From: Pseudomonas sp. WS 5079
GTDB lineage: Bacteria > Pseudomonadota > Gammaproteobacteria > Pseudomonadales > Pseudomonadaceae
DNA: 64,000 nt
Direction of reading: 5' to 3'
NCBI RefSeq assembly: GCF_012985465.1
Contig: NZ_JAAQWN010000001.1
Location: forward strand, 682,001-746,000
Position numbers and translations under genes: made by a program. Below, piece after piece: positions 50,763 to 59,052 of this stretch (the stretch's first letter is position 1; each line of letters begins with the position of its first letter). Under the pieces are notes generated by a model that had not been told where the DNA came from, ran no database searches, and saw only the letters and a program-made list of their open reading frames with translations.

Positions 50763-51497
50763 TCAGGCCTGTTGGGCTTGCTGTTCAAGGTGCAGTTGCA
50801 ATTCAGGCTTGATACCCAGGGCATCGGCCAATTCATTGAGGTAGTTGCGCTCGGTGACCTGCTGGTCATCCACCAGCATCACACTGGCCAGGTAGACCTC
50901 GGCGGCCACCGCCGGGTCATTGGCATATTCGGCAAAGTCGGTTGCATCCAAGGGCTTGGCGACTTGATCGTCGAGCCATTGTTGCAAGTCCGGATCGTCG
51001 GTGTGGCGCCCGATCTCCTGGGAGATCAACGCGTTTTCCTTCTCATCAATCCGCCCATCCGCCTTGGCCGCCGCGATCAATGCGCGCAGTACCGCATGGC
51101 TATGGGCCTCGACCTCGGCGCCAGAGAGTTGATCAACCGTCTGCAAGGCCTGCTGCGGCGCAGAGGCCTGCTGGCGTTGCCAGGCTTGATACGCCTGGAA
51201 TGCCATCATCCCCAACGACGCCAGGGCCGCATAGTTGGTGCCGCCGCTACGGGTCTGGCTCGAACCGCCCGCCTGGGTCCCGCCCAACATACCGCCCAGG
51301 CCACCGAGCAGATCGCCCAGGCCGCCACCGCCCGACGCAGAAGGAGCGGAGCCGCCGCCCCGGAGCAAACCACCGAGCAGGCCGCCCAACCCACCTAGCC
51401 CTCCCGCGCCGCCCTGGGGTGCCGCCGAACCGCCTTGCTGGGACATCGAGGCTTGACCTGCACGTAGCAGTTGTTCCAGTAGAGCACTGGTGTTCAT
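50763..51497 (-). CDS. YebE-like DUF533 protein with TerB-like domain
   Basis: A 244-residue protein. Residues about 20-85 are a low-complexity Gly/Leu/Ser linker (repeats of GGLGGLLGG), then NYAALASLGMMAFQAYQAWQ, and a C-terminal TerB-like helical domain with LIAAAKADGRIDEKENALIS and an acidic metal-type motif. This is the layout of E. coli YebE and other DUF533 proteins, predicted inner-membrane-associated stress proteins of unknown activity. GGAGG lies 8 bases before the ATG. Convergent with phoX. Confidence 0.88.
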   Translation of the reverse strand: MNTSALLEQLLRAGQASMSQQGGSAAPQGGAGGLGGLGGLLGGLLRGGGSAPSASGGGGLGDLLGGLGGMLGGTQAGGSSQTRSGGTNYAALASLGMMAFQAYQAWQRQQASAPQQALQTVDQLSGAEVEAHSHAVLRALIAAAKADGRIDEKENALISQEIGRHTDDPDLQQWLDDQVAKPLDATDFAEYANDPAVAAEVYLASVMLVDDQQVTERNYLNELADALGIKPELQLHLEQQAQQA

Positions 51498-51792
51498 GGT
51501 ATCGCCCTCCTATGGGCTGTGCGCCAGACAACCAACAATAGTCCCTGGCGCCTATAACGCCAAGACCGCCCAGCAGGCGCTGGTTTGCCGAGCTGACTGG
51601 CCCCCCGCAAACCCGGCGCAGGCCTGTGGAAACCGTGAGAATTGTTCAGATTCAGCGCGCCACGGCTTGCGGTGAACGTCAGCCCGCCCGTGGGGTCGGA
51701 AATATAAGGGCACGGCCTCAATCGGCCTGGCCTTGAGCGCGAGCATCTACAGATTTGCGGTGCCGCGAACCCTCACAGAAGGAGACGCTGAC

Positions 51793-52077
51793 ATGGTCAC
51801 TCACTTCAAGGTCGCAGGGCATCTCGCTTGCGGCCATCACGGCAATAACCTCACGTCCACGGTGGAACTGAACCGGGTCAAATGCCGCACCTGCCGCAAC
51901 ACCGATGCCTATAAGGAAGCCCGCCGCAACCAGCGCAACGCGTCCCGCCGTGCATCGCGCAAAGCCAAGTCCAACACCGCCAGCAATGATTGGCGCAGCG
52001 CCTGGACCCAACGCCTGACCGCCCTGCCCGGCCTGCAACGCCTGCCACGCGGTTTCAGCCGCCAGGCCTTCGTCTAG
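51793..52077 (+). CDS. Small basic protein with paired-Cys motif (94 aa)
   Basis: A 94-residue, strongly basic protein. The N-terminal part has a possible zinc-ribbon arrangement: ACGHHG followed about 17 residues later by VKCRTCRNT. The middle is Arg/Lys/Ser-rich (ARRNQRNASRRASRKAKSN), suggesting nucleic-acid or ribosome contact. GGAG lies 8 bases before the ATG at 51793; the longer frame from 51733 has no ribosome site. I recall related short Pseudomonas proteins but no named family. The 295 bases upstream hold no other convincing gene. Confidence 0.7.
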   Translation: MVTHFKVAGHLACGHHGNNLTSTVELNRVKCRTCRNTDAYKEARRNQRNASRRASRKAKSNTASNDWRSAWTQRLTALPGLQRLPRGFSRQAFV

Positions 52078-52082
52078 CCCCT

Positions 52083-52105
52083 ATAGGAGCCGGCTTGCCG
52101 GCGAT
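52083..52105. repeat. Single REP-like palindrome
   Basis: ATAGGAGCCGGCTTGCCGGCGAT, a REP core between the convergent genes ending at 52077 and 52128. Confidence 0.75.
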
Positions 52106-52127
52106 CGCGGCGTATCCGGTCGATACC

Positions 52128-52559
52128 CTATCGAATAGGCAACAGCGCCGCACCGATCAACCCCGCCAACCCCAAGAGGCACGCCAGGCCAACGCCATAG
52201 GCCAGGGTGCGCCAGGGTTGGCGGCGGCCCAGGTACAGCAAGGTATGCAGTACCCGCGCCACGGTGAACAGGCCGAACAGCCAGGCCGTCGCGGCGGCGT
52301 TGGTGCCCAGCGCCAGGCATAACCCGCCGAGGACGAAAAACAGCGGAATGTTTTCCAGGTCATTGGCCCAGGCTTTCGCCGCCCGGCTGACCGGCGCAAG
52401 CTCCTGCGCAATGGCCGGGCGCTGGAAGAAACCGGCATCCTCAGGATTGCTGAACGCACGGTGCCGGAGGCGGAAAAAACCCTGGTAACAGGAGATCGCC
52501 AACATCTTGATGAACAACACCAGCACACACAGGGCAAACAGATGCACGAGGCTGGTCAT
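52128..52559 (-). CDS. MAPEG family membrane protein
   Basis: A 143-residue four-helix inner-membrane protein of the MAPEG family (microsomal GST-like). Seen are LFIKMLAISCYQGFFRLRH, RAFSNPEDAGF, the conserved WANDLENIPLFFVLGGL in the second helix region, and FTVARVLHTLLYLGRRQPWR, the family's NR.xH / R.xxxYL pattern. Bacterial members may conjugate glutathione or act on eicosanoid-like lipids; substrate unknown. The ATG at 52559 overlaps the DUF2834 gene stop (ATGA), so the two are translated together. Confidence 0.9.
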   Translation of the reverse strand: MTSLVHLFALCVLVLFIKMLAISCYQGFFRLRHRAFSNPEDAGFFQRPAIAQELAPVSRAAKAWANDLENIPLFFVLGGLCLALGTNAAATAWLFGLFTVARVLHTLLYLGRRQPWRTLAYGVGLACLLGLAGLIGAALLPIR

Positions 52560-52867
52560 CGCCGGTCCCTGGCAAAGCCGTGGACCACGATATACAGCAG
52601 CGGCCCCACCGAGACAAAGATCGCCGTCAGCAGCCAATACGGCAGCACACTGGCCAGCGACCGGCCCTTGGCGCGGGCGTCGCGGTACATCCACACACAC
52701 GCCAGGGCCGCCATCAGGTACAGGTCGATCACCACCTGGGCGGTGTCGGGCCTGGATAGCAGCTCAAGGCCAAACGCCAGCAGCGACTGCTCGGCCCAGA
52801 GCAAGGTGCCCAGGGTGTACAGGGAAAACGCCAACAGGCTGGCAAGGGCGATATAGGGTCTGTGCAT
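52556..52867 (-). CDS. DUF2834 family membrane protein
   Basis: A 103-residue inner-membrane protein with three hydrophobic segments: IALASLLAFSLYTLGTLLW, VVIDLYLMAALACVWMYRDA and WLLTAIFVSVGPLLYIVV. The DLYLM..A..W..RDARA pattern and closing SVGPLLYI are what I recall for DUF2834. It is the first gene of a two-gene operon with the MAPEG gene and is divergent from the XRE regulator at 52980, 112 bases away. No function is known. Confidence 0.82.
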   Translation of the reverse strand: MHRPYIALASLLAFSLYTLGTLLWAEQSLLAFGLELLSRPDTAQVVIDLYLMAALACVWMYRDARAKGRSLASVLPYWLLTAIFVSVGPLLYIVVHGFARDRR

Positions 52868-52979
52868 AGGGTCCACCACGCAGGATTGGGCAAGCCGCAG
52901 ATTAGTGATAACGTCGCCGCCATCTCAATGACCTGCGAGGTCATGGACGCCCCCCGCCCCGCCCTGCCAGAGTCCATCC

Positions 52980-53789
52980 ATGAACCGCCCACCGTTCCCC
53001 CGCGCCAACCCCGAGACCGACGCCGGTACGCAACTGCGGCTGTTGCGCCGCCAGGCGAAGTTGAGCCAATTGCAGCTGGCGCTGATCAGCGGTATTTCCC
53101 AGCGCCACCTGAGTTGCATCGAAACCGGCCGCGCCAAGGCCAGCCCTGGCACCTTGCATAACCTGCTCAGCGCCCTCGAGGTGCCCCTGGAGCAGTGCAA
53201 CAGCCTGTTCCTCGCAGCCGGCTACGCCCCGCGCTACGAAGCCACGCCGCTCGCCGCGCCGGCAATGGATGCCATTCGGGATGCCATCAGCCATGTGCTG
53301 AAGGCCAACAACCCGGCGCCGGCCATCGTGCTCGGGAGCCACTGGCAAGTGCTCGCCGCCAACGCCAGCACCCAGGTGCTGTTCGACCTGGTGGGTTTGG
53401 CGCCAGACGCGGCACAAGGCCTGAACCTGCTGACCACCCTGCTGCAACCGGGTGGCCTGGGCGACCACCTGCTCAATGCCGACGAGATCCGCAACCTTGC
53501 CTGGCAACGGGCTGCCCGTGAAGCATTGGGCAACCCGACCCTGGCCACGCTGCTGGAAAGCCTGCCGGTGCCGCAAGGCTCGACCCCCCTGGCCAATGAA
53601 CTGCCGCCACTGGTGCTGACCCGCGTCAATTCGCGCCATGGCGAGCTGGACTTCATGTCCACCTTCACCACCTTCGGCATGCCCCAGGACATCACCGTCA
53701 CCTCATTGCGCATCGAGCACCTGATCCCGGCCAATCCCCACACTTGGCAGGTGATGACCGCGGCCTACGAACACTCCCTGAGCCGCTAG
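52980..53789 (+). CDS. XRE-family regulator with MmyB-like ligand-binding domain
   Basis: A 269-residue regulator. The N-terminal helix-turn-helix (about residues 17-72: LRLLRRQAKLSQLQLALISG, then SQRHLSCIETGRAKASPGTL) is joined to an MmyB-like PAS-fold domain (about 100-265) containing LGSHWQVLAANASTQVLFDL and the closing PANPHTWQVMT. Such proteins often bind lipidic or small ligands. Divergent from the DUF2834/MAPEG operon, its likely target. It ends only 10 bases before the convergent TonB receptor gene. Confidence 0.9.
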   Translation: MNRPPFPRANPETDAGTQLRLLRRQAKLSQLQLALISGISQRHLSCIETGRAKASPGTLHNLLSALEVPLEQCNSLFLAAGYAPRYEATPLAAPAMDAIRDAISHVLKANNPAPAIVLGSHWQVLAANASTQVLFDLVGLAPDAAQGLNLLTTLLQPGGLGDHLLNADEIRNLAWQRAAREALGNPTLATLLESLPVPQGSTPLANELPPLVLTRVNSRHGELDFMSTFTTFGMPQDITVTSLRIEHLIPANPHTWQVMTAAYEHSLSR

Positions 53790-53799
53790 GCGCCGCTGA

Positions 53800-56637
53800 T
53801 CAGAACTTGGTCACCACCCCCATGCGCAACGTACGCCCCGGTGCCGGCATGAAGCTCTGGGCCAGCGGGTCCAGGTAGTAACGATTGGTCAGGTTATCCA
53901 GCGACACGTTGAACTGGGTGTGGTCTTGCCATTTGTAGTCGAGGAACAGGTCCACCAGCGCCACTTCGCGGTAGACCAGTTGCGGCGTGGTGGCGCCGGT
54001 CTGCCAGGATTTGTCGGCGGTGACGGTCGGACCCGAGGTGTAGGTCAGGCGCCCGCCCACGGTCAGGGCCTGGTCAAAGAAGCGCAGCCCCGTGGTCAAG
54101 TTGCCGGCGACCCGCGGCGGGTTCTGGGTGTTGGTGTACGAGCCCATGAAGCTGCCTGGGGTGCAGTTGGGGGTGTCGTCAAGCTTCTGCCAGCGAGTGG
54201 AACTGGCCCGCAGGCGCGCGGCGAAGGCCGAGTCGCAGGTTTCGGTCTTGAGGTAATAGGTCGACGACAGGTCGGCAAAGACCCAGCCGGCATCGTATTT
54301 CGATTGCAGCTCCAGGCCGCTGGTCTTGAAGCTGTCGGTATTGCTGAAGTTCATCAGGCCCATCAGGCCGGGGCTTGGGTCGTAGTAACGGGTCACGTAG
54401 TTCTTGATGGTGTTGTTGAAGTACGCCAGCTTGATCGCCGCCGTGTCGTTGTCCGCCAGCAGGCCTTTTTGCAGGGTGCTTGCGCCGATTTCCCAGTTGC
54501 TCGAACGCTCCGGTTTCAGGCCCTTGCCAGGCATGGTCTGCAAGGTGCCCTGGCTGGTTTCGAACAACGAGGGCATGCGCAGGCCCTGGGTGTACGAGGC
54601 GTAGATGAAGGTATCGGGCGCGATCTCATAGTTGATGCCGATGGCCGGCGAAAAAGCGCCCTTGCTGTCGCGCTGCTTGCCCGAATAGGTGTAGCCGGTG
54701 ACCACTTCGCCCACCTGCGACGGATAGACCCGTGTGCCAACGCCCCCGTAGTCGTTGTAGCGCGGGCCATCGAACGGGTTGTTGGTATCGCTGAACACAA
54801 TCCCGTTGTTCAGGCGCGGGTCGGTGGCATCGGTGTATTGGCCGTTGGCGTCGGGGAACCACAGCATATTGCCGTAGCTGCCCGGCTTGATCACGTTCAC
54901 GTAGCGCAACTCGCGCTCCTCGCGCTGGGCGGTGGCGTGCGGCACATGATCCTTGGTGCGGTAGTAGGTATAGCGCCCGCCGCCCCACACCGTCAGCTCG
55001 TCAACCGGCTTGTACTCCAGCTTGCCGTTGAGGCTGAACTCCTTGCGCGAACCATCACGCAGGCTGCGGTTGGCGTTGATATCGTTCTGTGTGGTGACCA
55101 CGCTCTTTTGCGGCTGCAGCTCCTCGAGCTGGAACGAGCCGCCCAGGTCCAGTTTGAAATCGCCATAGTGCGTGTCAAAACGCGAGGTATTGGCCAGCTC
55201 GCCACCGATGCGCCGGTCGTGCAGGCGCGTCCAGTTGCGGTCCGAACGATAGGCCTGGGATTTGGGCGCCAGCACCGAGGTCAACTGGCTGGTCTTGGCA
55301 TCGGTCATCCACAGGCTGGTCGTCAGGTCCACCAGCATATTGCCCGTGGGCAGGTAGTGATAACGGGCGGTGTAGGTGTCGATCTTGGTGCTGCCGCGCG
55401 GGTACTGGTAGATACCGCCAGTGCCGAAACGGAAGATGTCCGAGGGCATGATCTCGCCTATGCGCCCATCGTAACGACTGTAGCCGAAGTCGAAAGTGTG
55501 GTCGTCGGCCGGGCGCAGGGTGGTCTTGAGCAGGATCGACTCGGTCTCTGCCGAGGAGTTGAGCACCTCTTCGCCGGCGTTGTAGGTGGTGGCCACCGTC
55601 ATGTTTTCGCGGCCATAGCGGTCAAAGGTGCGGTAGCGGTCCTGGCCATGCTTGCCGGAGAAATAGTTGCCCTGGTTGCGATGGGCGTAGGCGGCCACCA
55701 CATCGAACAGATCGTGGGTATAGGCAAACGCCGCGCTGCCCGATTCCGAGTCGGAACCGAACAGGCCGCCACGGTTCTGGTGCGGCTCGGAGTACAGGTT
55801 CTCGGTGGTCGAATGGCCGTTGCGCGAGGCCGGCTCGACGCCGTTGTTCCACAGATCGCCCTTCAGGCGCAGGCCCACGTTCTTGCCGTCACGCAGGATG
55901 TCATCGACCCCCAGGGTGCGGATCGCCACCGTGCCGCCGATGGCGCTGGACGTCAGGCTGGGGCCTTTGTCGATGGCGACATCGCTGATCAGGTCGGGGT
56001 CGATGTAGCTGCGCTGTTGCGTGCCCGCATAGCCGCGATAGACATCCAGCGCCTGTTGCGAACCGTCGACCGTGACCGCCACCCGGCTTTGCCCCTGGAT
56101 CCCGCGGATATTCACATCCAGGCCACCGCCATTGCGGCTGTCACCCACCTGCACCCCCGGTTGGCCCTTGAGCAGGTCGCCGACGGAGATCACGCCAAAG
56201 CGGCGCACTTCTTCGTTGGAGATATACACCGACGAACGTGGCGCGGTGTACACCGCTTTTTTCTCGAGGTCATCGCCAGTGACTTTCTGCGACGGCAGCA
56301 CCAACGCACTGGTCGCTGGATGCAGTTCGAAGCTGCCATCGGCCTGGCGCTGAAAACTCAAGCCGGTGCCTGCCAGCAACTGCGCCAGGCCGGCCTCGGT
56401 GCTGAAATCTCCGTGCAGGCCGTTGCTGCGTTTGCCCGCCGTCAGCGTCGAACTGCCCGCCATGCTGATACCCGCCTGCACGCCGAAACGCGAGAGTGCC
56501 TGGTCCAGCGGGCCGGCTTCGATGCTGTAGGGTTGGCGCTCGGCCTGGGCGAAAACTGCCGTGCTGTACAGCGGTTGCAGGCTGAGTAACAGCAGACCCA
56601 ATGTGCGGGTGCGCAAGACACTTGCGGGAGAAATCAT
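53800..56637 (-). CDS. TonB-dependent receptor with STN signalling domain (heme/hemophore type)
   Basis: A 945-residue outer-membrane transducer-receptor. Signal peptide at 1-30 (LGLLLLSLQPLYSTAVFAQA), then an STN domain (about 36-110, IEAGPLDQALSRFGVQAGIS) that talks to the FecR-type anti-sigma factor, a plug (about 130-240, VGDLLKGQPGVQVGDSRNGG, DVNIRGIQGQSRVAVTVDG) and a 22-strand barrel ending LRMGVVTKF. The plug and barrel resemble HasR and hemoglobin/heme receptors (PSLTSSAIGGTVAIRTL, YASYTQGLRMPSLFE, PERSSNWEIG). No hemophore hasA gene or heme-handling gene is adjacent. Iron source is therefore uncertain. Controlled by the sigma/anti-sigma pair just upstream. Confidence 0.9.
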   Translation of the reverse strand: MISPASVLRTRTLGLLLLSLQPLYSTAVFAQAERQPYSIEAGPLDQALSRFGVQAGISMAGSSTLTAGKRSNGLHGDFSTEAGLAQLLAGTGLSFQRQADGSFELHPATSALVLPSQKVTGDDLEKKAVYTAPRSSVYISNEEVRRFGVISVGDLLKGQPGVQVGDSRNGGGLDVNIRGIQGQSRVAVTVDGSQQALDVYRGYAGTQQRSYIDPDLISDVAIDKGPSLTSSAIGGTVAIRTLGVDDILRDGKNVGLRLKGDLWNNGVEPASRNGHSTTENLYSEPHQNRGGLFGSDSESGSAAFAYTHDLFDVVAAYAHRNQGNYFSGKHGQDRYRTFDRYGRENMTVATTYNAGEEVLNSSAETESILLKTTLRPADDHTFDFGYSRYDGRIGEIMPSDIFRFGTGGIYQYPRGSTKIDTYTARYHYLPTGNMLVDLTTSLWMTDAKTSQLTSVLAPKSQAYRSDRNWTRLHDRRIGGELANTSRFDTHYGDFKLDLGGSFQLEELQPQKSVVTTQNDINANRSLRDGSRKEFSLNGKLEYKPVDELTVWGGGRYTYYRTKDHVPHATAQREERELRYVNVIKPGSYGNMLWFPDANGQYTDATDPRLNNGIVFSDTNNPFDGPRYNDYGGVGTRVYPSQVGEVVTGYTYSGKQRDSKGAFSPAIGINYEIAPDTFIYASYTQGLRMPSLFETSQGTLQTMPGKGLKPERSSNWEIGASTLQKGLLADNDTAAIKLAYFNNTIKNYVTRYYDPSPGLMGLMNFSNTDSFKTSGLELQSKYDAGWVFADLSSTYYLKTETCDSAFAARLRASSTRWQKLDDTPNCTPGSFMGSYTNTQNPPRVAGNLTTGLRFFDQALTVGGRLTYTSGPTVTADKSWQTGATTPQLVYREVALVDLFLDYKWQDHTQFNVSLDNLTNRYYLDPLAQSFMPAPGRTLRMGVVTKF

Positions 56638-56645
56638 GCAGGGCT

Positions 56646-56690
56646 CCTAGAGGTGAAGGCCCACCTGTTTCGGTGGGTTATCCCTCTAGG
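56646..56690. other. Two-level inverted repeat before the TonB receptor gene
   Basis: CCTAGAGG (56646) pairs with CCTCTAGG (56683), enclosing CCCACC (56660) / GGTGGG (56672). This symmetric stem-loop lies 8 bases upstream of the receptor start, in the 97-base fecR-receptor gap, so it would sit over or beside the ribosome site. It could tune receptor translation or partly terminate read-through. Confidence 0.65.
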
Positions 56691-56734
56691 CCAAGCGAGT
56701 TTTGAAAAACTGCGCAGAGAACGTAAATAAATGT

Positions 56735-57700
56735 TCAGGCCGGCACCACAGTCACCCAATAGCGGGTACGCCGCTCGATACGCACCGGCAGTGCATGGGC
56801 CACCAACGCCAGCGCGGCATCGGTGTCGTCGAGCTGGAAGCTGCCAGTCACGCGCAACCCCGCGACCTGCTCGCTGCATCGCAAGACGCCCGGCCGGTAA
56901 CGGGACAACTCGGCCAGCAGCACATCCAGGCGCATGCGCTCGGCAGGCAGAATCCCGCGCAGCCAGGCCTGGGCCAGAAATCCATCGGTTTGCCGTGGCG
57001 TACCCACACCCTGGCGATCGACCTGGGTCTGCCAGCCTGCCGCTACTGATACCGGTGCCGGGTGGCGCGGCGAACTCACCTCCACCAGCCCGCGCAATAC
57101 GGTAATCCACGTGCCCTGCTGATCATGGCGCACCAGCAGATTGGCATCGTGGCTGCGCAGCAGCGCATCCGCTGTGAGCAGTTGCAGTGGGCGCGACTCA
57201 ACGCGCGCATCCAGCGCCACCTCGCCCTCGATCAACTGCACGCGGCGCAGCTGCGCGCTAAAGTCCAGGCTGACAGCGCTGGCAGTGTTCAACCACAGAG
57301 AACTGCCATCGGCCAGGGTCCAGCGGCGGCGCTCGCCGGTAGCCGTGCGGTAGGTGGCAAAGGCTGCGCGCAGAAGGGTCGATTCCGCGCCCTGCCAGGA
57401 CAAACCACCGAGCAAGCCCAACCCCAGCAAGCACTTGAGCACCTGCCGGCGCCGCGCCGGATCAGCCCCGGCTGCCTCCAGCGCGCGTCGTGCGGTGACA
57501 TCCGCCAACAGGCTGGCCCCCGGCTGAAGCATCAGCGGCAAGCTGGCGACGCGTTGCCAAGCGTATTCGTGCTCGGCACTTGCCTGGCGCCAATGCTGCA
57601 ACGCCTGTTGCTCGTCCGGGCTCATCATCCCGGACTGCAACCGGACGATCCAGTCGATGGCCGTCTCGCGGACTTTCGGTGCAACCGGCTTGCCATTCAT
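56735..57700 (-). CDS. FecR-type anti-sigma factor/signal transducer
   Basis: A 321-residue inner-membrane regulator. The cytoplasmic N-terminal sigma-binding domain has AIDWIVRLQSGMMSPDEQQA and LQHWRQASAEHEYAWQRV. One TM helix lies near residues 85-100 (LKCLLGLGLLGGLSW). The periplasmic FecR domain has TATGERRRWTLADGSSLWLN, TASAVSLDF and the RRVQLIEGEVALD pattern. The start at 57700 overlaps the sigma gene stop (ATGA). It relays the state of the TonB receptor's STN domain to the ECF sigma factor. Confidence 0.94.
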   Translation of the reverse strand: MNGKPVAPKVRETAIDWIVRLQSGMMSPDEQQALQHWRQASAEHEYAWQRVASLPLMLQPGASLLADVTARRALEAAGADPARRRQVLKCLLGLGLLGGLSWQGAESTLLRAAFATYRTATGERRRWTLADGSSLWLNTASAVSLDFSAQLRRVQLIEGEVALDARVESRPLQLLTADALLRSHDANLLVRHDQQGTWITVLRGLVEVSSPRHPAPVSVAAGWQTQVDRQGVGTPRQTDGFLAQAWLRGILPAERMRLDVLLAELSRYRPGVLRCSEQVAGLRVTGSFQLDDTDAALALVAHALPVRIERRTRYWVTVVPA

Positions 57701-58203
57701 TCGAAACGGCTCGCGTAGCACACACTGAAAGCCTTGCCCATCGCCCGCTGCACCTGGGCCACGCTCAAGTTCAACTGCGTGGCGATCTGCGGGTACGTCA
57801 GGCCGTCGAGCTGGGACAAAAAGAAGATCTTGCGCACCTGCATCGACAGCCCCACCAGCAGCGAGTCCAGCTGTAGCAAGGTCTCGATCATCAAGTAACG
57901 GGTTTCGGGCGACGGCTCCTCACCTTCCGGACGGGCGGCGAGCGCCTCCAGGTAAGCCCGCTCAATCGCCTGGCGCCGCCAGCGGTTAATCAGCAAGCCA
58001 TTGGCGATCGCGGCCAGAAATGCCATGGGCTGGCGCAGCTCCCGCACGTCCTGCTGCGTGCGCAACACCCGAATGAACGTGTCGTGCGCCAGGTCCTCGG
58101 CATCGGCGCTGTGCCCCAGGCGACGCCGCAACCAGCCGCGCAGCCAGAGATGGTGACGGGTGTAGAGTTGTTCGACGGGCGAGACGAGACTGTCGTCGTA
58201 CAT
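57697..58203 (-). CDS. ECF sigma factor, FecI-like iron-starvation type
   Basis: A 168-residue extracytoplasmic-function sigma factor. Region 2 is LYTRHHLWLRGWLRRRLG and AEDLAHDTFIRVLRTQ; region 4 is VRKIFFLSQLDGLTYPQIAT, QLNLSVAQVQRAMGKAF. It would direct RNA polymerase to the receptor gene when the ligand-loaded receptor signals through FecR. A Fur box lies 21 bases upstream of the ATG, so it is repressed in iron-rich conditions. Confidence 0.95.
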   Translation of the reverse strand: MYDDSLVSPVEQLYTRHHLWLRGWLRRRLGHSADAEDLAHDTFIRVLRTQQDVRELRQPMAFLAAIANGLLINRWRRQAIERAYLEALAARPEGEEPSPETRYLMIETLLQLDSLLVGLSMQVRKIFFLSQLDGLTYPQIATQLNLSVAQVQRAMGKAFSVCYASRFE

Positions 58204-58223
58204 GTCAGGTCCAATGAGCAGTT

Positions 58224-58242
58224 AATGATAATACTTCTCATT
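58224..58242 (-). promoter_or_regulatory. Fur box upstream of the ECF sigma gene
   Basis: AATGATAATACTTCTCATT (minus strand AATGAGAAGTATTATCATT) is a 19-base site close to the Fur consensus, palindromic except around the centre. It lies 21 bases before the sigma factor start, where Fur-Fe would block the promoter. Confidence 0.88.
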
Positions 58243-58320
58243 TTAATATCCTGACCTGACGCTTGTACAGTCTCGACTGCTAACACTGTTATCTGTGGGG
58301 GCCATTCCTGACCCACCGCT

Positions 58321-58615
58321 ATCGCGGGCAAGCCCGCTCCCACAGGGGGGGCTCGGCTGGGCACAACATTTGCGCTACATCGCAAATCAAATGTAGGAGC
58401 GGGCTTGCCCGCGATGGCGGTGGGTCAGGTTAGAAATACTTTTCTGACACTCCGTCATCGCGGGCAAGCCCGCTCCCACAAGGGATCTCGGCTGGGCACA
58501 ACATTTGCGCTACATCGCAGATCAAATGTAGGAGCGGGCTTGCCCGCGATGGTGGTGGATCAGGTTAGAAATACTTGACTGACACACCGCTATCGCGGGC
58601 AAGCCCGCTCCCACA
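58321..58615. repeat. Five-REP BIME array with two 135-base direct repeats
   Basis: REP cores (GCGGGCAAGCCCGC or its complement) occur at 58321-58344, 58392-58415, 58457-58480, 58527-58550 and 58592-58615 in alternating orientation. The block 58321-58456 is repeated at 58457-58591 with few differences, including the non-REP spacers (GGCTGGGCACAACATTTGCG; CAGGTTAGAAATACTT). It fills most of the 435 bases between the sigma factor promoter and the DUF1937 gene, and no gene is present. It looks like a recent tandem duplication of a REP pair. Confidence 0.93.
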
Positions 58616-58638
58616 AGGGTTTTGCGTTGCCGGGGGAA

Positions 58639-58995
58639 TTAGTTGAACTCGGCGTGGACCTCGGACCACAAGCTGACCTTCTGCCCACGGCTCTTGAAGA
58701 ATTCGATCTCGCGCTTGATCCCGGAACTCAGGTCCCAGCCCGGCAGGTCAAGGATGATCAGTTCTTCCATCATGTCCATGAACAGCGCATCCACCGGCGC
58801 CCACAGCTTGCCGATGGTGGCGCTGTCCTTGCCTTCGAACGCGAGGTTGATCGGGTGCGACATGGACACCTGGCTGAACACCCCATGACCCGACTCGATG
58901 ATGATGGCCGCCACCTTGTTGCACTGGATAAAACGCTCGTGGGTCACTGACGCATCGGCATGGCTGTAGGGGCAGGCCAGAAAAATCTTTCTCAT
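58639..58995 (-). CDS. DUF1937 family protein
   Basis: A 118-residue soluble protein starting MRKIFLACPYSHADASVTHE and containing SGHGVFSQVSMSHPIN and LPGWDLSSGIKREIEFFKSR. This is the DUF1937 pattern, related in fold to nucleoside 2-deoxyribosyltransferases: the CPYSH start, the DLPGWxxSxGxxxE motif and C-terminal helix. Catalysis has rarely been shown. GAGG precedes the ATG at 58995. It lies 57 bases after the EutH-like gene on the same strand and is probably co-transcribed with it, which ties it to that catabolic locus. Confidence 0.85.
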   Translation of the reverse strand: MRKIFLACPYSHADASVTHERFIQCNKVAAIIIESGHGVFSQVSMSHPINLAFEGKDSATIGKLWAPVDALFMDMMEELIILDLPGWDLSSGIKREIEFFKSRGQKVSLWSEVHAEFN

Positions 58996-59052
58996 TGTTA
59001 CCTCAAGGCAATGCAAGGGCACGCGCCCTTGCCGTGGATTAAAGAGTCAGGG

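Noticed and set aside
51498..51792. Small minus-strand frames between the YebE-like and 51793 genes
   Set aside because: No ribosome sites, no protein-like composition and overlapping alternatives; I see no gene here.
53920..56589. 889-codon + strand open frame opposite the TonB receptor
   Set aside because: Shadow frame caused by third-position GC bias; no domain motifs, whereas the minus strand encodes a complete receptor.
58321..58615. CRISPR-like regularly repeated units
   Set aside because: The repeats are alternating-orientation REP palindromes and the spacers are themselves duplicated, not unique; no cas genes are present.
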